From: Bradysia coprophila
Taxonomy: Eukaryota; Arthropoda; Insecta; Diptera; Sciaridae
Reading direction: 5' to 3'
Length of the DNA stretch: 64,000 nt
NCBI RefSeq assembly: GCF_014529535.1
Contig: NW_023503325.1
Location: forward strand, 2,650,826-2,714,825
Part shown: positions 11,508 through 23,024 of the stretch, one piece after another
Layout of the letters: every line of letters starts with the position of its first letter
How positions within the stretch are numbered: position 1 is the first letter of the stretch
Position numbers and translations under genes: made by a program
Notes under the pieces: generated by a model
Database searches by the model: none
Seen by the model: only the letters and a program-made list of their open reading frames with translations
Told to the model about the DNA's origin: nothing

Positions 11508-12981
11508 TTACATATTTGAGTTGATCCAGGTTCTGTAATGAGCAACACGAGCATAAATGCCAGGACGGTTGGGTCGAGCGCATTCGAGACGGTCCCAAGA
11601 TACAATACCGACTAATGTATTTCCCATCGTCAGAGGTCCACCTTGGTCGCCATCCTGTGAAAGTAAAGGATAACAGTTGTAACGAATATTTTTAAACGGG
11701 CCCAATTGTTGCAAACTGCTCTACAAGTGAAGTCCAGAACTCCAAAGTAACTAAAGAAAATCCGAATTGTAGCATTGTCTTAAAAGCTTTCTATTTTGGC
11801 ATCTGTATCACTTGCTAGTCTCCGTAGCAGCTTGGTATCATTTGTTAACTTTCACAGTCTAATTTATAAACTGTCTCGTGATTTCGTACTTATATTTTGG
11901 TAGATATAAATGCAGAGAAATTCAAACGTGACGCTATCTCAGTAACTACTTGACCGATTTTCCTCGGATGTGTCTCACGTTCGAACTCGAATCTACAATT
12001 TCAATTATCTTTCGCGGAAAAATTATCAAAACGGATAAGATTTGCTCAAGTTATCATCAGGGTTTTTTTTTCGTAGCGGGCATCGATATCTCTCTAGAAT
12101 TAATAGATTTACACCAGAAATCGGGTATGTCAGTTCACAATGTTACAAACGGCTTTACAAGCTTAAAAACTTGTCGTCGAAAGACATTAAAAACTTACGC
12201 AAGCGTCACGACCTCCAGCAGGAAATCCAGCGCACAGCATACCTTAAATAGAGAATAGTTACAGACGATTTATGGGACATTTTGAGAATTCTGTTACCGG
12301 CAGCAATGCCACCACCATAGAAGGCATTACACTGAGCGTTGGAAACTACCGGTTTGCTAACGGCACGTAAGCTTGCTACGTCATCGCAACCTTCACAAGT
12401 GGCACCCCAACCAGCTACAGTAACTGTGGTTCCAGCAGCTACACCAGCACCTTGCGTGTGCATAGCAACAATGGAAACACCAGCAGGTTCCAAGTTCAAA
12501 GAACTGCTTAGCCAAATAACACAGATGTCATTGATTAAAGTTTCTGAATTGAATTGCGGATGGTTGATAACGTCACTGGTTGAAATAAGTTGACCACCAC
12601 TGCCATGTTGAGTTGATCCAGCACGAACTTCGAATCCATTACCGTCAATACCATCGGTACAATGAGCAGCGGACAAAGCCCTATTTGCGGAAATGATTAC
12701 AGCTCCGCAACGGTGAGATCCCAAACGACGTAAGGAAAGCGTCCATGGGAATGAATTGATACTGACAGCATCTCCGCCAATAATACGTCCTTGTCGCATT
12801 GGCGCTAAGCCACCGTACTTAGCGAGCATAGCAGCAAGACCGTTTCCAGAGAAAGGAACATTCTCAGCTACATGTAACGAGAGCTCAGTGGCTTCTTTCC
12901 TCAACAGCGATATGACAACTATATAGACTTACCAGAGAAAGCTCCTGCTACAATAGCAGCGAATACAACGATTAATTTCAT
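11508..12981 (-). CDS. Trypsin-fold serine protease homologue, probably inactive
   Basis: Four exons on the minus strand, 12981-12933, 12867-12298, 12242-12199 and 11654-11508, give 269 residues. A hydrophobic signal peptide (MKLIVVFAAIVAGAFS) and short propeptide precede the activation site R-IIGG. The chymotrypsin fold is clear: His57 in LSAAHC, Asp102 in NDICVIWL, VAGWGATCEGC, and MLCAGFPAGGRDAC. The usual GDSGGP reads GDQGGP, so Ser195 is replaced by Gln while the trypsin-type Asp189 in RDAC is kept. This predicts a secreted, catalytically dead serine protease homologue. Such proteins often act as cofactors in clip-protease cascades, but this one shows no clip domain, so a digestive or other midgut/salivary role is equally possible. 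The first acceptor (TAG at 12868-12870) was chosen because it is the first to give a 65-base intron and an open frame. Confidence 0.88.
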
Positions 12982-13004
12982 CCTTGATACTGAAAGTTTT
13001 GGCT

Positions 13005-13028
13005 ACTGAGGTGGTGATTTATATATAT
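13005..13028 (-). promoter_or_regulatory. TATA box and initiator of the protease gene
   Basis: On the minus strand an ATATATATAAAT stretch (13028-13017) is followed at close spacing by a TCAGT arthropod initiator (13009-13005), about 25 bases before the start codon at 12981. The order matches an insect TATA-Inr core promoter with a very short 5' UTR, though the TATA-to-Inr distance is slightly short. Confidence 0.55.
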
Positions 13029-16000
13029 GGGACGGCACTGATAGTGCTCTTATCATTATTAAACTGTGTTTTTTCACAGATTACAGGCTAAGATTTTAGA
13101 ATACATTGACGTACAAACACACATTCAATATCGAGAAACATAAATAACATAGGTAAAGTATATGCTTATCACAAGAAACATTTACTGTGGCCAATTATTA
13201 TCTAACAACCGAAAGATGTAGCCATATAAATAGAAGCTATTTTAGATTATCGCCGAACTGACTTCTTCCTGCAGAACAGGGCTTTTTTCGCATGTCTGCT
13301 GTAACGATTAATTTATAAAATCTGATCATTTCTTCGCCATGCGACTTCGAATGTATATTAGTACAAATGGTAGTTGTTAGCACTAAGCACGGTTTATTAG
13401 GAATTAAAGGAGTTAAGATCTTAATTCTTAAGAAATATCATTTAAATTTAATTGTCTGGCTTAGCGCAGATCAGAAACAATTGAAAATTCATAGGTTTTT
13501 TATTATTTAGATAGAAGTTAATAAAGGCAAGAAAACGTCTAAAAAGTTATGGATTTTTAGGGAATTTAATTCCTTTAAAAATAGGTCCTGTCATGAAGTG
13601 TACCACCGTTCTGTTTATCAACGCTCCCGACAGATAATCGATTCACAGCAGAAATTGCTCTCAGCCGATTAAAATTCGCCAATATTTACTTTAAAATATT
13701 TCTTCTTGCAGGGATTTTTGCAATGAAAATCATCTGTGTTTGCACATTTTCCTATCACTATTTTCCTATAATAGTCGAGGGGTCGCAGAACAACCTGTGT
13801 CCACGAAAGGCCTAAAGGAAGTTTAGGCTGTTTCAGGTCTGGTAGAGGTTTTACCACCTGAAATAGAGCAGTATTTTGATACCAATAATCAGTGTCCTAT
13901 TTCATTACACCTGATATAATTAGGGGATATTCATTGACGATGGTCAGCTAAGGGAATTAAAAGGAAGCTAAGGAAAAAATTTCGAGAATTGCGACACAGA
14001 CAAATTTTATCTACAGAGCTGGTTTTTTTGTATACTATATTATCTAGAAATGATAACAAAGGTAGAACGGCTTTACGAACAATCAGATATTTCAGCTTTC
14101 AGTCATAACCAGTACTGCGCGACGTTGCGTCCTAATTATCTACATGGAATAAAATCTTTGTCAACCATACAATAATTATTCCTCGAGCAAATAATAGTAT
14201 CAATATACTTGAAAAAATAGTTTCTTGGAATCATTTTGCACAAAATGAACGAAGTTGTCATCAGTCCTCAATTTTGGTCCGATATATCAAGTTTCGTAAA
14301 AAATCTTACGCTACATTTTGAATACTTATTCATCGAACGACCCCATATATAGACACAATTTTTAATCAGGGAACTATGTAGATTATTTCTTCGCTCAGTG
14401 CCTCAACATCGACACTTCCTTGCCATAAAAATCGATAAAAATTCGGTTTTTCTGTTTTTTTTTTATTTAATTTTTTTTCGATGTTTTTTAGAAAATTTAG
14501 AAGATTTTTAGAAGATTATATCAGATTAAAAGATAGGGAATAATTGGAATAATTCGCTGCCTAAATTTGGTCAATTTATAATGGTAAAGCTACGACATTT
14601 ACTTTTTCTCCGGATCATAAATATCTGATTCATTTGCTTTAAAGTTTATACTGACAAAAAACTTCGTTCACATAGATCTAGATAAATGGCCGAAAAAAGT
14701 CATTTGAATTGGAAATGATTTTTCAACGTTATAACAATAGTTCTTAGAATATGGTCTTGCCGATAACGAACAGAAGAAAAAGTTTACAAAAATCCCTTGG
14801 CTGAAACATGAGCTAGGGCAATTATAGCTAGTATAATTGTGTTTTCTGCAGATTTTCTTAATTTTTTCTTTAGTATCAAAACTAAAAAACAGTAAAATCT
14901 TAATATCTATTTACTTACTAACCTTAGAACTAATCTATATGACCTATGGAATGATGAAGAAGTTACAATGCTGGCCTACAAATCATAAAAAAAATACAAA
15001 CCGGTTAAGACAAAAGAATTAGGGCAGAAGTGCCGCGCAGCGCATTTTTTCTTGTTTCCAAGCAAGATCTATAATTTTTTTACTGACTGAATATTTATGA
15101 ATTCGATGAGAAAACATCAGCGTATTCCAGCGCCCCATTTACCAATTGGTCCCTGTGAAAATGCGGCACTGCCAATAATTAGTAGCCTTAATGGTAATTT
15201 TGCAATGACAATATTCGCATACTTAGAATGAATTACTATTTTTTCTATTGCCCTGCTTGGTGCTTTGGTCAAGGTCAACTCCCGGAGGTTTAGAGTGCAA
15301 AATAGTTGAGAAATGGTACTTTCATACATTTATTTCGTTTTTTTTTCAATGCCTCTATTAAGCTAAAAAAAAATTAAATTAAAAAAAAATCCATGGTATA
15401 ATCCACATATAAAGTTTTAATTTAAAAATTTAATTTTCATTAAATTGTATACCATGATTATAATTGATTGTAATTAGTCAGGGGGCTTCGGCCACTTGAG
15501 GAAATGAAAAAAGAGTAGTGTTGTCACACAACAGGGAACAGGCCCAATCGTCGTAAAGGTTCATGTCTACTTATCAGATCAGCCTACTTATCCTATCCAT
15601 TGAGACACCCCAAATACTGCATTACTATGACAGGTGATTTGGTCATACTTATTAAACATTTGGCAATGTCTCTTAGGAATGTCGGTTTGACGTCATGAAA
15701 CCGAAAAGTCAATTACATAAAGCAATACTCTGATACCTATGACATTTACCATGCTGTATACTTTTGTCACATCTTACGTTCATCTTACACACGGACTATT
15801 GAGAACCAACACTTTTCTATTTTCTGCCTTACTGACTTCTTGTGAATTTTGCATGTCTATTTATATGGAGAAATCAAAACAGAAACAGAAAATGTGTTGG
15901 CTTTCAAAATTCCGTTCGTATGATTTAGAAGATTACAATATTAATAACAATTTTGCTAACATGTGCCTAAATGGAAATGTTTTAATTGAATGAATATTTA

Positions 16001-17067
16001 CGCACGCGAAATGAATATTTACGCACTACAGTACATAAAGTATATCCAAACTATAATTAATAATTTTTAATAATTTTTAACGCATTTCAAGCTTGAGTGG
16101 TACTCTAAATAGAGTACTCAAACTCGACACTGTAACATGTAAAATAAACCAATAGCCTCTCTAGCAAACAAACTTCGTTTTGACGCTGCCAAAATACCAC
16201 CTTATTACTTTGGTTGTAGAATCATGCATATGTTAATTTCTAATTTTTACATGTAAAATGTAAAGGCTACATTGCATTTTTACCACCTTAATGAATGTAG
16301 TTAGGTTGCTAGAGAGGGTATTGATAGTACTCTATTTGGCAGATTTTGCCTGAAGTGCGTTGTTTTAGGCAGAAAAAAAGGTGTGTCAATGTAATTTAGA
16401 ATAAAGAAAAATCCTCTGCGATACAGATAAAAGTTTAAGCGGTAATTACCTGGAAGCCTGGCACAGCCCACATTTAAGTCCCTAAAACAAAGACAAAACC
16501 ACATACAATCATAAAAAATGTTCTGTTTTCCAGTGTGTTTGTAGCTGTAAAATAAAAATATCGATGTCAAAAGGCGCATGTCTTATTTGATTTAATAATA
16601 AATGTGAATCCCACAGCGCTTGAAAGTCAACTAGTGGTCGCCTTTTGAATTTTCATTTGTATATTACTTCTTCTTTACATCCAAATTCGATATAATTTAA
16701 CATGTACCGCACCTACATTCTATAATATCTTTATAATCTTACCATACACACCACAACACACTCTCTTAATCCACATTTTTATTTTATATTCTACTTACTT
16801 TGGCACCAAATTATATTTTTGGAATCTATTTATACATCCTAGCGTCACAGCTTTCTCAGTGGTTTTTCACTATAAAATTGCACGCGTATACGTGTTTTCT
16901 TCCTTGCCGTTGAGATCGGATGTGTTATGCTTGATACTTTCACAGTTTTTACTTGCCGCATGTTAGTATACATTTTATAAATAAAAATGGGTATTTGAGA
17001 CGAGAGCGTCTTGAATATCCGACGTTTTTATTTTAGTTTTTCCATGGAGTTCTGATCAGAGTGAAAA
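13029..17067. other. Intergenic desert with repeats
   Basis: About 4 kb of AT-rich sequence with no supported gene. It includes a fragment ending near 13590 (TTAGGGAATTTAATTCC then AAAATAGGTCCTG) that resembles the right end of the element at 27130-27385. A palindromic element lies at about 16090-16345. The last 150 bases should be the TRPA promoter and leader; no core element is clear. Confidence 0.45.
16090..16345. repeat. Palindromic element with a related copy near 26690
   Basis: CAATAGCCTCTCTAGCAA at about 16152 pairs with TTGCTAGAGAGGGTATTG at about 16307. ACTCTAAATAGAGTACT near the left end echoes TACTCTATTTGG at the right. The left words (CAAGCTTGAGTGGTACTC, then AACTCGACACTGTA) recur with changes at about 26690-26745. 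Confidence 0.55.
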
Positions 17068-20000
17068 ATGGAAAAATGTCAAGATTTTGTGTTAGATTCC
17101 TTTCTGGAGGAACTGGAAGTGTTTCGGTGGCGATTGTACATTGCAAAAGATGAAAGTACCGAGGAACGATCGAGTTTATTCGAGGAGGCATGTTCAAAAC
17201 AAATCTCCGAACTATTCATTGAAGAATGTTTGATTGCTGGTTGTGACACAAATACGGTAAATAAATTATTTTTTTTGTCAATTTGAAAATTACTTTCGTT
17301 CGTAAAATCAACGTGACTAACATGTAATTCATGTGTGATTTATAGCTCAGCAATGAGGCGAAAATGATGGTGAAAAAATTGCTGCACAAAGGTGACATGC
17401 TACCGTCGATTCAGCGCGATGATGATAAGTTTTGGGATTTCAGTCGTCTTCGAATGTGTATATTATATGCAAACGAACGGTTCTTCATAAAGGGAATTCG
17501 CTTGATTGGACGTAAAAATCCAGCAAAACTGAAGGAAATCATTGAAAATAGCGGTGAACTGATCAACATAGCCGCATCGAATCATCTAACCCTGACCATT
17601 GAAACGTTGATATCGCTTGGTGGTAAAGTCGAATATGCAGCATTTCTATCGGCTTGTAAGACCGGATCATGGCAATCGTTGGAGACGCTATTACCACATC
17701 TGGATTTAGAAGAAAATAAACTGCCCTTGCTGCGGGAGCTCTACATTTCAGCTGCCTGTGCGGATGAGAAACAACGTGAAAGTTTTGAAAAATGTTACGA
17801 CCTACTGTTGAACGAGAGCGATTTCGATGTAAGTTCCATGGATTCGCATGGTCGTTCGGCCATGTATTACGTGTCCAATTTACCAAAGAAAGTCGATCAA
17901 TTCCTCGAAATGGGCACTTACATCGGAATGCAAAACGGATCCTCAACGCCGAACGTTTCGTTCATTGCACCAGCGGCACTGGAAGCCCATTTCAACAATT
18001 GCATAAATTTCGTGCAAAGCGAAGATAATAAGAAGGTGACGTACATCGAATTCGACTACAAGAACTTGATTGCACCGCGGAATGGCAATGATGACTTGAC
18101 AATGCCGAACGAAATGACTGCCATTGAATTTATATCGCAATCAGTCGATTACAAGCACCTCTTGGTGCATCCGCTGATCTGGAGCTTTATATCGTTAAAA
18201 TGGCGTCAATTGGCATTGATTCGGAATATTGACTGTGCACTGTACGTTCTGTTCGCCCTATCAAATTTGTGCTATGTTTTGGCACTTTATGGCGACGCAC
18301 CAAAAGATATAACGGCCATTTTTTTCATCCTAACCGGAAACATGACGTTCTACGTAGCAATACGACGAATAGTTCACCTGCTGTTCTGCAACAATGAGTA
18401 TCGCAAGAGTTTGATCAATTACTTCCATTGCTATCAAACGTTTCAGGTAATTGTTTCTGTGAGTTTGGTTCACTATCTGGAAGACATCAACCGTGTCATT
18501 CCGGCTATGTGTGTGTTGCTAATTACTTGTGAATTGTTTGTCCTGGCTGGATCGATATTTTGGACATTTTCTCTGTACTACATCATGTTCTTGAGTATTG
18601 CATGGAGCTCAATGAAGAGTTTAATGGTGTACATTGTCCTTCTTCCTTCGTTCATTATTTCCTACTGGCTAATGATAACCAACGATAAGCCAAAGACCCA
18701 AGAAGATACGTACAAGCATCAATTCTTCGATTATTTGCAACAAGCACTCATGGTTCCTAATTCTGAAGATAATATTGCCGACAGCCAATTGGAGCATTTT
18801 AAGATAAACTTTATCTCTCTAATTCGTAATTTCGTTGGAGACGAGGACGATCACGAAGATCACGACAATGTTCCCCATTCGATTGTTTCACTGATGAAAG
18901 CTGTTATCGGATGGCATCGGGACGTCGACGACAAAATTGCCAGCGTCGAGTGGACCTTCCTGGGACTACTTATAGTGCTGATCTCGTTGCTGTCCATTAT
19001 CAACATGAATTTGGTGAACAGTCTTGCTGTTACCGGTACACAGGCTATCCAGTCCAAATCGGAATTGACTTGCTTGACACAGCGAGTCCTTCTGTTAGTC
19101 CAATACGAAGAAGCACTGACTAATCGAAGACATTGGTTTTGGTACGATAAGAATATGTAGTTATCCTCTGGAGCTGGCAAGGTGACAAATTGCATTCAGA
19201 ATCGGCTGATTATATTTGATTGTAAAAACTAGAGGTAAGCGGGCATCCCTTTTCCGCTGCACATACACGGTCGTTTCCTGTCCGAAATTAGAAAATATAC
19301 CCGTCCCTAAACTGCACCAGTTACTTTAGTGCTCGTTCCGTCCCTAGATTGTGCCCGTAATGTTTGTGCCCTGACCTGAATTGACCTGAAACATGATTTG
19401 ACATGAAACATGATTTGAGATGAAACATGATTTGACATGAAATCAAATAACCTGACCAAAAAAATTAAATTAAAAAAACCTGAGCGTTTCAGGGCAGATG
19501 ATTTCATGTTCAGGTCAGGTCAAATACGACCTGCTCCAAGCAACAGCTATAATAGAGTGTACAAGTGAGTGATTCTAAGTTTGTACTAAAATGACCCGTT
19601 CAGTATAAGTCCGTTTCCCCCGGACAATGGCCGAAAAAAAATCCCGCCTGCTCACCTCTAGTAAATACCTTTCGAAAATAATGTCATCCTGCTTCCTCTG
19701 GAGTGTGACCCTTCGACTGATAATAAATTCAAAAAAATTAATTTTCTCCTCAACCAATCAACAGGCAATTTTTCCAGAACACAATAGTTATGCAACTGTT
19801 CGACTTTCTCACACAGTTCGATGTATTGGAAAATGTGCGAGAGGATAACCATCGGAAAATTTACATTGGCCCGGGAAACGAGATACTCTATCACATCCAA
19901 TCACAGTCAAATAGTGCGAAAAGTGGTGACGTTGGAATCATATCGAAGGTGTTGTTCAGCGCAAAGAAGGGAGAAATGGGACCGTACACGGACGGCAACG

Positions 20001-20242
20001 ACGACAAGTCGCAGGGATGCGGTTCGAAACTTTGGAAGAAATGTGCCGGCATTTTCTTCAACAAAACGGATCGCATGAATCCGCAAATTGTGGAAAATGC
20101 CCGTAATGTTATTGACCGACGAAAAGATGACCAAAAAGAGAAGCTGGATATTGATACTTGCATACATCGAATTGAGAAATTGGAAACGGCCATTCTGAAC
20201 CTGACAAAGCATTTGAGCGGAACTGTAAAATTAGAAAATTGA
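17068..20242 (+). CDS. pain: Painless-like TRPA cation channel
   Basis: Three exons, 17068-17256, 17346-19156 and 19765-20242, give 825 residues. TRPA channels are tetrameric plasma-membrane cation channels; painless serves nociception and heat or chemical sensing in flies. The N-terminal half is ankyrin-like but degenerate. The linker (LEAHFNNCI, IEFDYKNLI, HLLVHPLIWSFISLKW) strongly resembles painless as I recall it. Membrane segments follow at about residues 357-377, 385-403, 424-445, 447-467 and 485-508. A pore region lies at about 574-590 and S6 (WTFLGLLIVLISLL) at about 598-620, followed by NSLAVTGTQAI. A C-terminal coiled coil (RIEKLETAILNL) ends the protein. The pore helix reads SLMKAVIGWHRDVD, so the usual TGEF-type filter motif is missing. 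Exon 3 joins through a split Met codon. It is shorter than the roughly 910-residue fly protein, so an N-terminal exon could be missed. A possible poly(A) signal is at 20394-20399. Confidence 0.86.
19360..19530. repeat. Tandem-like CATGATTTGA/CCTGA-rich repeat in the painless intron
   Basis: Within the 608-base intron 19157-19764, the motif GAAACATGATTTGA(C/G)AT repeats about three times. It is flanked by GACCTGAA and AGGTCAGGTCAAAT words. The same word set forms islands near 1310, 34890 and 59330. Confidence 0.6.
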
Positions 20243-20784
20243 ACCAATTAATTTACTTATCGATAATGACAATTTCCACGATTCTATCGAGTGAGTTAAA
20301 ATATAGGGTAAAATCGAACCAAAAACTGAGTGAGTCATCCGTTCTTTTCTTCTTTCTTTTTCAGTACAAAATCCAATACAGCGAAGTCACAGCAATAAAC
20401 TTTGGATTTTCAGTGAGGAATGTGCATGATTGTTGTTGCTTGCAAGGAATGATTTACGATAATTATATTTACATTTAAGATTTACTAATATAGGAGTGTT
20501 TACTGCCACAGGGACTATAAGTCGAGATAATAACGGCAATTACGAAATGTTTCAAAGCAAATGAGAAATTTCAATCGAAATAATTCATAAACTTATCCCA
20601 ACGGATTATTTGTAATGTATCTCTCATGACTGTAAAGCGAGCTTCTAATCCAATTTGCACACAAATATACTTCATAAACCTACATAATAGTAGATTACGT
20701 CGTTGTTTGGGACTTTTTATTTCGCCAAGTGTGCGGGTGCCGAAGGCAAGGATGCAGTCATACAATGCCCACAAAAAAATCAAA

Positions 20785-21000
20785 CGACGACGTAAGTGGT
20801 TTTACTTTACTAGTGAGGGAATATGGCCATTCCCTCACTAGTGAAAAGTCTTTCCCTCGCCCGTAAAGTAAAACGACATACTGTACTCGTGAATGAATTT
20901 GATATCTCGTATTACGATGAGTAAACGTACCTCGGGCTAACGCCCTCGGATACTTTTACTCATCTGGATACGAGATAACAAATTCCTTCACTTGTACAGT
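20785..21000. repeat. Two adjacent hairpin repeats
   Basis: The first hairpin has outer arms GTTTTACTTTA and TAAAGTAAAAC around an inner palindrome TAGTGAGGGAATATGGCCAT with its complement. The second (20881-21000) has arms starting CTGTACTCGTGAATG and ending CTTCACTTGTACAG, a nested CTCGTATTACGATGAGTAAA arm, and a centre GGGCTAACGCCC. A relative of the second lies at 21541-21650. Confidence 0.65.
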
Positions 21001-21540
21001 AATCTACTATTATTCACCAAGTAATCCTTCGGAAAATCGATGTTAACGCTAATGTCAATGTTCCGGTGGAGCTTTGAATGATTTATTTGTAGTTTTATAA
21101 TGAAAAATCTCCATTTTCTAAACTGTAGAGTGCGCAAAAAAATGTGAAAGTGCTTTCGTCTATATCTAGCATCAAAATAATTTGTATTGACGAACGGGGT
21201 GGTCATTGTCAATTTTCTAAAAGACATTATTTCGAACCACTGATCGACATTTATAGTCCTGTACAATTATAACGTTTACATTAATTGCACGAGGATGAAC
21301 TGTATAATTTGTATTTACTGGAGTGTTAAAATATTGGAACATTTTTACATTATTTTAAAAATTTCTTATGAAATAAATGCATTTTGCGGGAAATTATAAA
21401 TAATGTCCGCATATTATTGGCTTTTTTCAGAAACCCCCTATTCCCCTGTTTGTAATTCACTTTTACTCAAAAACGTGAGGTAAAGTTAAATTTACTTCAC
21501 GTAGCCAGAACTTTACCTCAATTTTTTGAATAATAGTATA

Positions 21541-21650
21541 TTACTAGGGGGGTAATGAATATGTCGTATTACGATGAGTATCGGACTGAAGCCCTCGGTC
21601 GCTTTTACTCATCGTGATACGAGATATCACATTATTTCCAGTGTATTGTA
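21541..21650. repeat. Hairpin repeat, relative of 20881-21000
   Basis: TCGTATTACGATGAGTATCG pairs with ACTCATCGTGATACGA around a CTGAAGCCCTCGG centre. It shares arm and loop words with the neighbouring element, suggesting a small dispersed foldback family. Confidence 0.6.
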
Positions 21651-21966
21651 TTGGGTTTTATCTTACGAGGATGGTAAAGAGTATAAAGGTATAATGGGGC
21701 GAATGATGGAAATTTCACACAAGAAGTACCATTTTCATGATTTGCCCCATTGGTAAGTAATGTACCCAATTGATTTGATGGGAAAGAGTATTTATTTGAT
21801 CTTTGAGTAAAATACCCAACTTAAGGCAATAGGACAAATGGTGGAAATGGCTGTTGTGTTTTAAGCGACCTCGACTTTAAGCGCCTCGGAATCGGTAAAC
21901 TTCCCACAATTTTCATCATTTGTCGTATTGACATGTAATGCATCAATAATAGGTTACAGTTAGAGG

Positions 21967-22154
21967 CAGTGACGTTTCAGCATGAGTATGCTTCAGCTGA
22001 TCCACACAAACAATCAAAAATGTTTATATGTTTTTATACGGTTTTGCCACTACCACACACGTACGGGTAGCATCTTCGACCGTATAAACAAGTACAAACA
22101 GTTTAGATTGCATGTGTGGATCAGCTGAATCAAGTTCATGATGAAATTTCACTG
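21967..22154. repeat. MITE with long inverted repeats, copy A
   Basis: The terminal words CAGTGACGTTTCA and TGAAATTTCACTG are inverted partners. Internally, CAGCTGATCCACACAAACAA pairs with the right arm ending GTGTGGATCAGCTG, and TTTATACGGTTTTGCC pairs loosely with CGACCGTATAAAC. No coding capacity. A diverged copy is at about 59100-59285 in the WDR44 intron. Confidence 0.7.
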
Positions 22155-22885
22155 TCTATCTAACGAAATGTACATTTTCTAAGAGATTTTCAAAAACTCT
22201 TTTGTTTCTAATGTTTTATGGAATTATGGATTTAATAATGGTTAATTTGACTTTCGCTGAACAACTTTAGACTGTCCTCCACACCAAGATCATCGGACCA
22301 ATCGAAAATGTTTGGAAAATCGTTTACACATAAATCATGCTCTGCTCTATATCTACTCAAAAATTGCTCGGGCGACATCCTAAAAACTTAAAATAAAAAT
22401 AAAACTTTTTCGGAAAAGCAATCTCGGCCCTGATTGGCTGATCTCGGCCGGTTATTGAACACTACCTACCTTTTGAAATATAATTTTAAAATCGATCCAT
22501 CCTAATAAACTCGGACTGTAACTTGATATCTCAAATCAGTAAAGATTGTGAGCTTCCCAGCCCAACTTACTTATCATGATACGTAACCAAAGGCCTCAAA
22601 CTTTGGCAATAAAAAGGTGAATAAAATGCCATCTTATGCATCCGAGTGTGATGAAATGTAATTCACAAACGTAACATAGTTTTATACAAATAATTATTTC
22701 AAAATAAATGGAAAGATTTCTCGATTTTTCTTTTTATTTTCACAGAGTCTTCCTGTTTATTTTTAGTTTTAAGTGCAATTGGTTTCTTGTACAAATATTT
22801 TTCTTCTTTTGTTTTTTTCTTTCTTGTATGCTTCTCTTGAAATGCCCTAGTACATTTATAAGATTTTTTAAGGTAAACTAGTAAT

Positions 22886-23024
22886 AGTACATTACTTATC
22901 AATGGGGTAAATGAGGGAAACGGTACTTCTTGTGTGAAATTTACCAATCGAGACGTAGCCGTGGTCGGTAAACACACAAGAAGTACCATTTCCATCATTT
23001 ATCCCATTGTCAAGTAAGGTATTT
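22886..23024. repeat. Hairpin repeat (GGTACTTCTTGTGTG family)
   Basis: TTACTTATCAATGGGGTAAA pairs with TTATCCCATTGTCAAGTAA, and GGTACTTCTTGTGTG with CACACAAGAAGTACC. Related single arms occur at about 5320-5380 and 21680-21770, so this is a dispersed foldback family. Confidence 0.65.
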
